From contig JAETXT010000002.1 in assembly GCA_019188255.1 (NCBI GenBank), positions 992,001-1,056,000 on the forward strand: a DNA stretch of 64,000 nucleotides, written 5' to 3'. Made by a program: the position numbers and the translations under genes. Shown in pieces: positions 47,499 through 57,629 of the stretch. How positions within the stretch are numbered: the stretch's first letter is position 1; the number at the start of each line of letters is the position of its first letter. The stretch comes from Verticillium longisporum. Taxonomy: Eukaryota; Ascomycota; Sordariomycetes; Glomerellales; Plectosphaerellaceae. The notes below the pieces were generated by a model. That model was not told the origin of the DNA and searched no databases. It was given only the letters and a program-made list of their open reading frames with translations.

Positions 47499-50400
47499 AT
47501 GGCGCCTCGACCACAGCCGCTCATGGCCCAATCCATCTCAAACGACAAGCGGGAGTCAGCGACCACTGGTCCAGAGCGAACCAAACGCCGCAGCTCCGAC
47601 AAGGCTCATCGCCGCGACCTTTGGCCTCTGGATACCTCCAAGGCCAATGGGCACACGCGCCGCACGGGGCTATCTCAGAAGCCGATAGCAGCTATGGCGT
47701 CCAAGGCGAGTAAGGTCGACATCAAGCTCGATCCGATATGGGAGGACCTCGATTGGTATGTCAGCAGCTCCTCTGGTCTGGTGAAGCTCGACGGAGAGTG
47801 CTTGTGACGTGGCGCATAACTGACTTTGTTACATGAAGGGCCATTGGGCAGATGCTCATTATGGGCTGGGATGGCACGGAAGTCACACCACAGATCCGCA
47901 CCTTGATCGAGGAGCATCATCTGGGATCCATCCTTCTTACGGCTAAGAACCTCAAGTGTTAGTCCATCGTCTCTCGGATATTTGGCCTGCTTACACTGGA
48001 ACCCGAGTGCTAAAAATGCCCAGCTGCCCACCAGACAGCCAAGCTCGTACAGGAGCTCCAGACTATCGCTCACAAAGCGAACCACCCACAGCCACTGCTG
48101 ATCGCTGTAGACCAGGAAAATGGTGGCGTCAATAGTCTCTTTGATGAAGATTACGTCTGCCAGTTCCCCAGTGCCATGGGTATCGCCGCCACGGGCCGGG
48201 CCGAATTGGCTTATGAGGTTAACAAGGCTACGGCATCTGCCGTCGGAGCCTGTGGTGTGAACATGATGCTTGGCCCCGTCCTCGACGTCCTCTCTAATGC
48301 CAGATATCAGCCTCTTGGCGTCCGTGCCACGGGCGATGACCCACAGGAGGTCTCGCAGTATGGAATTGCAGCAATGAACGGCATCAGAGATGCTGGGCTA
48401 GCCTGCTGCGGCAAGCATTTCCCGTCATACGGCAACTTGGACTTTCTGGGTTCCAGCCTCGATATCCCTATGATCACGCAGACACTCGAGGAGCTTAGCC
48501 TGAGCGCTATCGTTCCTTTCCGGAACGCCATCGCAACGGGGAAACTCGATGCCATGTTCGTCGGCGGATGCGGCATTTCTAATCCCTCCATGAACATTGC
48601 TCACGCTTGTCTGTCGGACCAAGTCGTTGATGACCTGCTTAGGAACGAGCTGGGATTTGACGGCGTCGCCATATCGGAGTGCCTCGAGATGCAGGCCCTG
48701 AGCCACGACATAGGCGTTCAGAATGGAGTGGTGATGGCTGTCGAGGCTGGGTGCGATCTCGTTCTGCTATGTCGCGCATACGATGTTCAGCTTGAGGCCA
48801 TCCGAGGCCTGAAGTTGGGCCTTGAGAACGGCATCATCACCAGAGGAAGGGTCATGACATCGCTGAATCGGGTAGTCAAGCTCAAGTCAACATGCACCTC
48901 GTGGCAGACAGCACTCAACCCGCCAGGCGTATCGCTGTTATCAAAGCTCCGGCCTTCACATTTGGCCCTTTCCACAAAGGCTTACGACGACTCGATTACA
49001 GTCATTAGAGACAAGGATCAACTCATTCCACTCTCGAGGTCCATGGATCCCGATGAAGAACTTTTGTTGCTGACGCCCCTCGTCAAACCGTCGCCTGCAT
49101 CCTCGCTTACGAAAAGCCTGTTGCAGTCGAAAGGAGACCAAAGCGGAGCACCACACATCCACGAGAAATGGGCACATCGAGACCGAGGTTCGATCATGAG
49201 CGGCGAAGGGGTCTTCAGAGACTTTGGCCGATCGCTGGCTCGGGCCAGGCACGGCAAACTCCTCCATACAAGCTACACGGCGAATGGGGTTCGACCAGGT
49301 ATTCAACTTTCCCCAAGAGTCGTAAACCACATACTGACACGATGTTAGTCCATGAGAATCTAATTCATCGAGCATCAACAATCATCATTGTTACAGCAGA
49401 TGCAAATCGAAACCTCTACCAAAGCGGGTTCACCAAGCATGTCGAGATGATGTGCGCAATGCTGCGATCGAGAGGACAGAAGAAATCTGTCATGGTCGTT
49501 GCTGTCAGCTCCCCGTACGACTTTGCTCTGGATAAGACCATTGGCACCTACATCTGCACTTTCGATTTCACCGAGAACGCCCTGAATGCTTTGGTGCGAG
49601 CCCTGTGTGGAGACTTTGTACCAAAAGGTAGCTTGCCAGGGACACTGAGGAAGAGTAAGAAGGTTCTGAAGTCTCGTCAAAATTGGATTGTGGAGGAATA
49701 CGACCGAGAGCGAGACGCCGATGGCCTTCATGAGCTCATCAAAGCCACCGCACGAGCGAACTCCGCCGATCTCGGTTGCCTGGAAACAGCAACTGCAGCA
49801 TCGTTTGAGCTCTTCAATCCGAAGATCGACGAGACGCACTTCGTCGTCCGGAACAGCAGTACAAACGCCTTGTACGGTTTCGCTGCCACGTATGCCATTG
49901 ATAGGACAGGCATCCTCGGCGCCATATTCGTGGACCCTTCCAAACGAAACCATTCCGTGGGACGATCTCTGCACCGAAGGGCCATTCGACACCTTACCAA
50001 GAAGCGAAGCATCAAGAAGGTCCAGCTAGGTACTTGTTTCCCAGGCATATTTCTCGGCATCCCCATTGGAGAGGGCATCGCCGCTTCCTGGTTCGCAAAC
50101 AACGGTTGGGACATTCAATTTCCAAACCGCCTCACGAATCTTGTCATCAACGATTTGAGCACTTGGGCCGTTCCTGAAGGTCTCTTGCAAGGGATCCAAC
50201 GAGCGAGCATCAGCTTCGATCTGATACATGGTCTCGACAATGGTGATGCCGAACGGGTTCTTTCTCATGTCAGCCAGCACGCAACTGCTGAGGTGCTAGA
50301 GCTGTATAGGTGTGCCCTTCAGGAGACAAAAGCGTGTGGCATCGTCCGAGCCAAGAAGGCAGATGATACTTTGCTTGGTACGATCATCATTTGCAGCCCT

Positions 50401-50794
50401 GGGAGCCCGCTGGCAACTCATGTCCCGCCATTGATGCCACGCCGTGGAGAAGGCATCGGTGGGGTGCTGGCGCCCGTCGTGCCACCGACATCCCAGGACG
50501 TTCTGGTGTTACAGGGGCTGGTGCTGATGGGCACACGACAAAATAAGGCGCACAAGTCGGCCAAGACGGTGCTGGGTTGGGTGAGTCGTCTTTTTTTTTC
50601 GAACTCTTTCCGTACTTTCTAACACGTTTCCAGGTTCAGGATGCTGCCTACGAACATGTTGTTGCCATGGGCTTCGAGATTCTCCAGTCATTCGAGGAGA
50701 TCACGAACACTCCAGATACAGTAAGAAGACATGCATTGCCCCAGATGAATTGATGAACGCTGACACGCCGATCTAGTGGGCCGACCTGATATAA
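47499..50794 (+). CDS. nag3: GH3 beta-N-acetylglucosaminidase with C-terminal GNAT region (NAG3-like)
   Basis: Predicted to release GlcNAc from chito-oligosaccharides, probably inside the cell since no signal peptide is visible. Exons 47499-47755, 47839-47957, 48024-49298, 49349-50580, 50634-50720, 50777-50794. A later ATG at 47694 (MASKASKVDIKLDPIWEDLD) is equally possible. GH3 part: GQMLIMGWDGTEVTPQI, LLIAVDQENGGVNSL, ACCGKHFPSYGNLDFLGSSL, FDGVAISECLEMQALSHDIG. At the position of the bacterial NagZ nucleophile (FSDD) this protein has SEC, and the NagZ His-Asp loop is replaced by SYGNLDFLGS. After a Rossmann-like domain (STIIIVTADANRNLYQSGFT) two GNAT-like units follow: one around GAIFVDPSKRNHSVGRSLHR, one near VLVLQGLVLMGTRQNKAHKS. 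The short last exon adds WADLI. Confidence 0.9.
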
Positions 50795-53589
50795 TGAGAA
50801 TGATTTATGTCTATACTATGCACGGCTAATCGATGAGGCTTTCTCGAAGCCTAGCAGCCATCTCATCACGCTCCATCTCTACTGAAATTAGTCGTCGCTC
50901 TATATTTTAAGGCGTGAGAATGTCAGGCGATACGGCGCCCAGTATGGGCGTGGCCCGATCATAACAGCAACAGTCCGAACCGATCCCATTCGATGCTTCG
51001 CATTCAGAAGCTGAGTGCACAGCACAAATTGGGCTTAACAGTTTGCCGTTGTTTCCAACGGTGCAAGCCGGTAGCCGTCGCAGCAGTGAATGATGCCGAC
51101 AACAGTCGCCCAGATTACTCAGGTGGGATCATGCACGGGAACAGTCTGCACGATGGCTTCGCGGTTGCCAAATCCACTGGCTGCCCTGGAGAACACTTTT
51201 CTCATCATGGCGCTCTGGCGGAGTCCTGGCTCCGCCATGCACAGCAACTGCTAGGATATGTCTCGTCAACAGCCTCCATGGCTGCTGCGCAATGATCAGG
51301 TAGAAGAGAGGGATGCAGTACCTGGGCAGAGGGGTGGTCAACACGGACGAATGTCCGTATTCCAGGGACGTGTGTTAGTGAAACAGAAAGATGACTCATG
51401 ACCGACAGACTTGAATGAATACGCGTCCTTATCGGTTTGCCATTTGGTTCCCAGATACATGGACATGTGCTTCAAGACATTGTCTCTGTCTTTCAGGCAG
51501 CTCTGTTGAACGTTACGAATGCCTGAATCTGGATCAGGCTTGCTGGAACAATATGTCCAAAATGGACTTGCAAAAGGTACTGCTGTGTGGGCCGGCCAGC
51601 CCGCTGTAGCTCAAAGCTTGGGGCGAAGTTTCGAGTCGGTCGATTGAAGCTTGCTCCCCCTCGCCTCACTCCTCCTCCCATCCCGTATCCCAAGTGTGTG
51701 AAGGGATCGGCCAAGTTTAGATAGCCGACCCCGACATCCGGCCAGCTGGGACGATGAATGCACAGCACCAGAGGAACACCAAGACTGCAATCGGCTCGCG
51801 TAGCATGAGCCTGCCGATCTGAGATACGCAGATTTGGCGAAACATTCAAGTCCAATAGATATCCTCGCAGGCGGCCGGCCGCTCCTCGTCTCATCTGAAG
51901 TGGGTGTAAGCTACTTTACCTTGGCGAGATCGCTCCCGCAGTCCCGCCTACAGCCCACAGCCCAACAAGCATCCACAGTCAAGGGCCACGATGGCCCCGC
52001 CTGGGTGATGAGACTCAGCATTCGCATGCACCCAAGAAACCATCCCAGGGTACAATTCCTCCTCACCGTCAGGGCAAGCAGCGCAGCCAAGACCGCCTTC
52101 TTCATCTCCGTCTTTGCATTTCGACTGCACCGCCGGAAGGAGACCTCCATCGCCAGTTCCGTCGAGCGCATGGGTGCTGGCGGTGCGTAGGGTCGTACTG
52201 CGCTGGCGGCTGGGTACCTGGCGACTGGGTACCTGGCCGCATAGTGGGTGGGTTCAGCTTCTCCAAATCCTGCTTCAGGGGTAAGCTTGCGAGGACCACG
52301 CAGCACTGCAGCACCCCGCCGGCGGTGGTTTGGATCTCGCGTCCGTCCTATTCAGACCGCCTGCATGTTGGAGTAATAATGAGGAGAATGAATGTGTTCA
52401 TGATCCCGGCAGCATTATCTGCTGTCGCCCAAGGCCTTGCTCACTTGTCGTTCCCGCTGGCTCCGCAATCGACCTCTCTCACAGCTACCTCTCTCACAGC
52501 TACCTCTCTCACAGCTACCTCTCTCACAGCTACCTCTCTCACAGCTACCTCTCTCACAGCTACCTCTCTCACAGCTCTTGCAATTTGTGAGTTTTCGAGG
52601 GTATATTCACATTTTCAGCTTGAGTCATATCCAGGAGCACATCGCGGTTCGTGTCCACAGGCCAGGCATACGCGTATCGCCTTGCCGACGTATCGTCATT
52701 GGCGCCCTGGCCAGCATCCACTGGGAACTGGTCTGGTTGTGACTTGTGAGGTCAGACCTGCACACCAGTGTTTGTCGATGAGACCTCGGGTCGACGGAAG
52801 TCTGGCCTTTCTCGTAGCTCTTTCGACCCACGACCACGTCAGACATAGATCGGGCAACCCACAGTCTCTCAGGCTGGGTTTATCCTCCAACGAAACATGC
52901 GGTGTTCGAAAAGGAACTTGATGTACGTAACACCATTCCGCCTGTGTGGCACGGTACTCTTCGCGCCCATTTCAAGCGGCGCAGTCATTATTGAAGAGGC
53001 ACGGAATCGGGCCATGACGTCGTGAGCGTGAAAGCCAGCCAGCGCACCCAAATCCCAACGTTAATTGTGAGCCTAATTCCCCGGATTGATCGTCGTGAAA
53101 AAGGCTCGTCTGTGCCCCTGATCGACCGCGAAAGCTTCTCCCTTCGGACTGGCCCCATGGAGGATTTGTTCGAAGGATTTTAACGATTTCCGTTTCGAGC
53201 GGTGAAGGCTCGTCATATGAGCCGTAAACTTGGCACACCCCTGGCTTTTGACTTCCAAATACAGCATCGCGACCATGTGAATGCAGCCTTATAACCTCGA
53301 TGACGTAGAGAGTTTGCGAAACACGACAAAGCGAGAGCTTGTGGCATGCCATGAGTCTGTAAGCATGTCTATATATGTCAGATAGTCAATTTATCCTACC
53401 TTTAGAGTGAATCGACTCGAACGACCATCAGTCGAAGCCAGAAGAAGACTTTCACCTATCCCGTCGACCCAAGCGCAACCAGTAGAGGTCCTATCGCCAA
53501 ACAGTCCCCAAGTCCACATCTGAGCCACACCGCCATTTATCTCCTGATCGAAGAATCCAGCGGCATAGCACGCCACCCAGCTATTCACA
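50795..53589. other. Gene-poor region
   Basis: About 2.8 kb without a gene I can support. Short frames on both strands show no family motif. It contains the 15 bp minisatellite and small repeats such as actgggtacctggc at about 52205-52240. Confidence 0.4.
52472..52576. repeat. 15 bp minisatellite, seven copies
   Basis: Seven exact units of acctctctcacagct. The unit length is a multiple of three and lacks stops in all three plus frames, so three overlapping frames run through it (TSLTA, LSQLP and SHSYL repeats). This explains the apparent open frames and is not evidence of a gene. Confidence 0.97.
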
Positions 53590-53976
53590 ATGGCGGGATG
53601 CGTCAACAGCAGTGCCATCATTGATGTGCAATCCCCGGGCGTCCCTTCTGGCGTCAAGTGGGTCTCGGCCGTCTACACAAACGAAACACTCTACGCTCTG
53701 CACAAGTGCTGTCCGTCGTCGTTCATTCACCGGTCTGGCCTCAACAGCTGCGTCGTCTGGTGCGAGCTGCTTGACAGGTTGGAGGAGTTCAAAGATGAAT
53801 CCAAAGGGTCGTACTTTAGGAACATATCAAGGTGTATGGATAAGGAGCTGGGCGATGTCGATTATTACGGCCTGACCGCCGATACTCGCTCGGCTGCGAC
53901 GCCTCGAGTCCACTCGGCCGGAGTGAAGGGCCTCCTTCTTGCGGCCCTGGTCGTCGCTGTTGCTGCCTGCCAGTGA
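53590..53976 (+). CDS. Small Cys-rich protein with hydrophobic C-terminus, unknown function
   Basis: A 128-residue frame with a good start context (cacaATGG). It has eight or more Cys, with the pattern HKCCPSSF, NSCVVWCELL and ISRCMDKELG spaced as in small secreted fungal proteins. The last 18 residues (GVKGLLLAALVVAVAACQ) look like a GPI-type or membrane tail after a Ser/Thr-containing stretch. No N-terminal signal peptide is seen, so an upstream exon may be missing. It stands alone between a minisatellite-bearing gap and a tRNA gene. I do not recognise the family; a chance frame cannot be excluded. Confidence 0.5.
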   Translation: MAGCVNSSAIIDVQSPGVPSGVKWVSAVYTNETLYALHKCCPSSFIHRSGLNSCVVWCELLDRLEEFKDESKGSYFRNISRCMDKELGDVDYYGLTADTRSAATPRVHSAGVKGLLLAALVVAVAACQ

Positions 53977-54732
53977 TGCCTTGGCTGAGCGCTGGTGTTT
54001 TGGGCAAAGTCGATGTTGCATGAGAGCATGGCGCATTCGGGGTTGGCGGTTTTTTCTTCTTCGAATAGCGAGCGAGTTCAATCAATGTTGGTTGCCAGAG
54101 CATTTGGCGTCTTTCGTACTTTCATTGAGGAGCGCCGTTTTCTTCATAAGATATTCCGATAAAATGAATTGTGGAAAAAAGAATTGGCATTCCGTTCGCT
54201 GACGGGGGTAGCCGCGTGCTAGGAGTTGGAGGCTGCCGTCACGTCTCCGGTCAGCAGCCGAGTTCACGGATGAACGAGTCAGCTAGCAGTCTCCAAGACG
54301 GTCGATTTGAAAACCCAGGTACCACCTACCTCCCCTGATCCCGAATCGCATCAACCGCGAAGCTTGTCAACGCAGGTGCGATCAGAGTATCGTTAGAATA
54401 GACCGGCAGGGCTCCAGACGAGCCCCCGAGTCCCGCACCCTGCACATCACCACGCAAAGCGTCCGCCAGCCCGGCGCCCGTCCCCGATCAGTACGAAGCC
54501 CACGTGGCGGCCCGAAAACCTACAGCGACAGCGCAAGGAACAGTGCTGCAAATGCCACGATAAACAACGATGAGGTATGTTATCGTGTGAGGACGAGTAC
54601 CCCGTGAAGTGTGGTAGAGGATGCACCATCCGAGTGCCTTGTACGGTAAACGACTTGTCACGGCGTTCCAACGATCTGACCCGGTTTGCAGAGAATATGG
54701 TCGCGGCTCAGAAGCCCGATATCAACAAACCC
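53977..54732. other. Intergenic region before tRNA-Leu
   Basis: No coding frame or repeat of note was seen in this stretch. Confidence 0.35.
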
Positions 54733-54865
54733 GCCACTATGGCCGAGTGGTTAAGGCGTCTGATTCAAGATACTGAGCGCTAGCACAACTAGCGCAATCT
54801 TGTGCCCCTTAGGGGTATCATAACCAGATCTCGAGAGAGGCTCGCGTTCGAATCGCGATGGTGGC
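54733..54865 (+). tRNA. tRNA-Leu (anticodon CAA) with a 53 nt intron
   Basis: The acceptor stem GCCACTA pairs with TGGTGGC at the 3' end. A-box ggccgagtggttaaggcg; anticodon loop TTCAAGA with CAA at 54766-54768. The intron, one base after the anticodon, is about 54770-54822. A long variable arm (TCTC/GAGA) typical of Leu follows, then a T arm TCGCG-TTCGAAT-CGCGA. The intron contains CTTG, able to pair with the anticodon. The anticodon stem has one A-C mismatch at its top. Confidence 0.9.
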
Positions 54866-55276
54866 AAATTATCTTTTTGTCCGTTGCGCAAACTGACAAA
54901 GTATTTTTTTGCCATTTGTTGACGAGTAGGATGACAGCACTCGAAGTGCTGGGCGCAGAGTGCAGGCTGAATGGGTTTCTCTTTTTACTTCTGTGGCGGG
55001 CCCTCTACGCCAGTATGCCACGCCATGAGACACCACAAACCCACCACGGGCTGTTTACGCAACGCACCGTCACTGGATGCAAACAACTATGCCAGGTGAG
55101 AATCTCAGAATGCAAGTGATGATTCAAAACTGCATCTTCATTCAATCCATGATTGGAAAGAGGAAATAGCACAAGTCGCACCCAGGTATAAGTCTAACCA
55201 CAAAGATGCATCATGCAGCAACGTCCATCCCTACACACCGCTGCCGGTCGAGCCAAAGTCCCACCCACGCAAATCC
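54866..55276. other. tRNA 3' flank and alpha-xylosidase 3' flank
   Basis: Short T runs (54870-54910) just after the tRNA would stop RNA polymerase III. Nothing else was seen. Confidence 0.4.
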
Positions 55277-57629
55277 TTATACCTTCTTTACTGTGAATTC
55301 GCCCTTCAGCGCTGAAGTATCCTTGACCTCGCCATCGGCCCCCACCTCGAGGATGCCGACCTCGTTGCCGTCATTGTCCACGAGCGACGCCCTGGCACCC
55401 TCCTGCGCACCGTATAGTCGCACCTCGACGTCCTCCGTGTAGTCGTACACGGCACCAATGCTCTTCTCGCTGCCGAGCACAAGGACCGTGTTTTCACGCA
55501 CGTATAGAGGCAAAGTGCCAAAGCCGTGCGTCTCGGTGAACCAGCCGGGGCCATCGCGGGTCTCTCCCGTAAAGTACGACGTCCACTTGCCCTTGGGCAG
55601 GTAGAATTCGACTTCGCCCGACTCCTCAAAAATGGGTGCTGCCAGGATGCTGGGACCCACCATGAACTGGCGGTCGAGGTACCAGCTGGTCGGGTCGTCG
55701 GGAAACTCGATGCACATGGCACGCAGCGACAGGGGCAGGCCTTGCGCGATGGAAGCCTGTGCCTCGGCGAAGAGGTAGGGCATGAGACGGCCCTTGAGTG
55801 CGGTCCACTTGGCCAGCGTTCGGGAGCAGCCTTCTTCTGACTGGTCGTCGTCATCCATGACCCAGGGCACACGGTAAGAGCTGCTGCCGTGCAGGCGGCT
55901 GTGGCTGCAGAGCAGACCCATGGCCACCCAGCGCTTGTAGATCCACGCTGGCGGCTTACCCTCAAAGCCGCCAATGTCGCAGCTCCAAAAGGAGAAACCG
56001 CTGAGGCCGAGTCCGAGACCGCCGCGGACGGACTCCGCCATGGCCTCTGGGGTGGACTCGCAGTCGCCGCCCCATTGCAGAGGGAAGCGCTGCGCGCCGG
56101 CGCAAGCTGTCCGGGCGTACAGGACGGCCTGGTTTTTGCCGTATCTTGCCTGGAGAGCCTCGTAGACAATCTTGTTGTAAATGAAAGCGTAGTAGTTGTG
56201 CATCTTGTGTGGGTCAACGGTCTTGTCATGCCATTCGACGTCCAGCGTCGGAATGCGCTCGCCAAAGTCTGTTTTGATACAGTCGACGCCCTGGTCGAAG
56301 AGGCCGTTGAGCTTCTCAACATACCATGTGACAGCATCGGGGTTTGTGAAATCTACCAGGCCCATACCGGCCTGCCACAGGTCCCACTGCCAGACATCAC
56401 CGTTCTTGCGCTTGACAAGGTAGCCCTTCTCAGCAGCTTCGCTGAAGGCGGCTCCATATTGCGCAATATAAGGGTTGATCCAGACGCAGACCTTCTTGCA
56501 AAGACCAGACTCCTTGAGCTGGGCAATCTGTCCCTTGGGGTCGGGGAACCTCTCCGAGTCAAAGACAAAGTCAGTCCATGTGAAGGCCTTCATCCAGAAG
56601 CAGTCGTAGTGAAACACATCAACTGGCGAGCCGCGCTCCTTCATGCCTTCCAGGAAGGACTTGACCGTGTCCTGGTCATAGTTGGTGGTGAAGCTGGTGG
56701 TCAACCAGAGTCCGTAACTCCAGTTGGGCACCTTGCCGGGGCGACCTGTCAGAGTGGAGTACCTTTGGAGGACCTCTTTGGGGGTAGGGCCGTAGATGAT
56801 GTACCACTTTAGCCTCTGTCCCTCAATGGCGGTCTGAACGCGGGTGCACCTCTCGCTTCCGATCTCCAGATCGACCCTCGCAGGGGTGTCGATGAAGATA
56901 CCATAGCCCTTTGAGCTAAGCCAGAAAGAGACGTTCTTGTAGGCCTGGTCGCTAGAGGTGCCACCATCGGCGTTCCACAGGGAGATTGACTGGCCAACCT
57001 TGTTGTATGCACCAAACCTCTCGCCCAGGCCATGGACGGTCTCGCCGACAGCCAGTGAGGTCTGAGTGAACATGTAGTGCTTGAAGTCTCGCATATCCCC
57101 TGTCTGCATGGGGTTGCTTGGCGCAGGGCTGTATGCCAGGCCCACGCTACGGGCCTGCAGGGACGTGAGCCGCTTAGAGCCGTCGGCGCTGTGGAAGCGG
57201 ATGTCAAAGTTGCTCGGGTCGACCGTTACAGCCAGAGAACCGGAAGTTAACGTCGTGCCCTTGTCGCTCGTGGAAATGGCTGCCGTGACCTCCGGTCTTC
57301 CCTGGGGGAATAGCTCAAAATGAGGTCCCTTGATCTGGGCACCAGCCCAGTGAGTCGCTTCGACAGAGATGATTCCATCCGCCTCGGCATAGACATCCTG
57401 CGCCACAATCAGCAAACGCACGGCAAAATTGATATGCGATTGGCACGATGCTTACCATGGTGATTGTGCTCCTGTTCAAGGTGTGGCCGCGGCTCTCAAT
57501 GGTCTTGGTCGGACACAGCAGGTTGAGGCCCTTGCCATCAGGCTTCTCGTTGGTGTAGTAAACCTGCTCGGCGTGTTCAACCCACATGTTCTCGGCTGGC
57601 AGCCACATGCCATCCCTGAAGCGAGGCAT
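55277..57629 (-). CDS. GH31 alpha-xylosidase (YicI-like)
   Basis: Releases alpha-xylose from xyloglucan oligosaccharides or isoprimeverose-type substrates. Exons 57629-57456 and 57397-55277, intron 58 bp with phase 0 joining STITM to DVYAEADGII. The start MPRFRDGMWLPAENMWVEHA matches the MKFxDGxW opening of this group; an ATG 10 codons upstream is less likely. No signal peptide, so probably intracellular. Motifs: VHGLGERFGAYNKVGQ, FHYDCFWMKAFTWTDFVFDS, nucleophile Asp in DCIKTDFGERIP, acid/base Asp in LQWGGDCESTPEAMAE, then GFSFWSCDIGGFEG. The HYDCFWMK signature favours alpha-xylosidase over alpha-glucosidase. About 765 residues. It is divergent from the secreted GH3 gene. Confidence 0.92.

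Noticed and set aside
52244..52921. 225-codon frame including a TSLTA repeat
   Set aside because: The repeat keeps all three frames open by itself; flanking residues show no domain or codon bias.
55889..56812. 307-codon plus-strand frame opposite the alpha-xylosidase
   Set aside because: Shadow of the GH31 gene, which has full catalytic motifs on the other strand.
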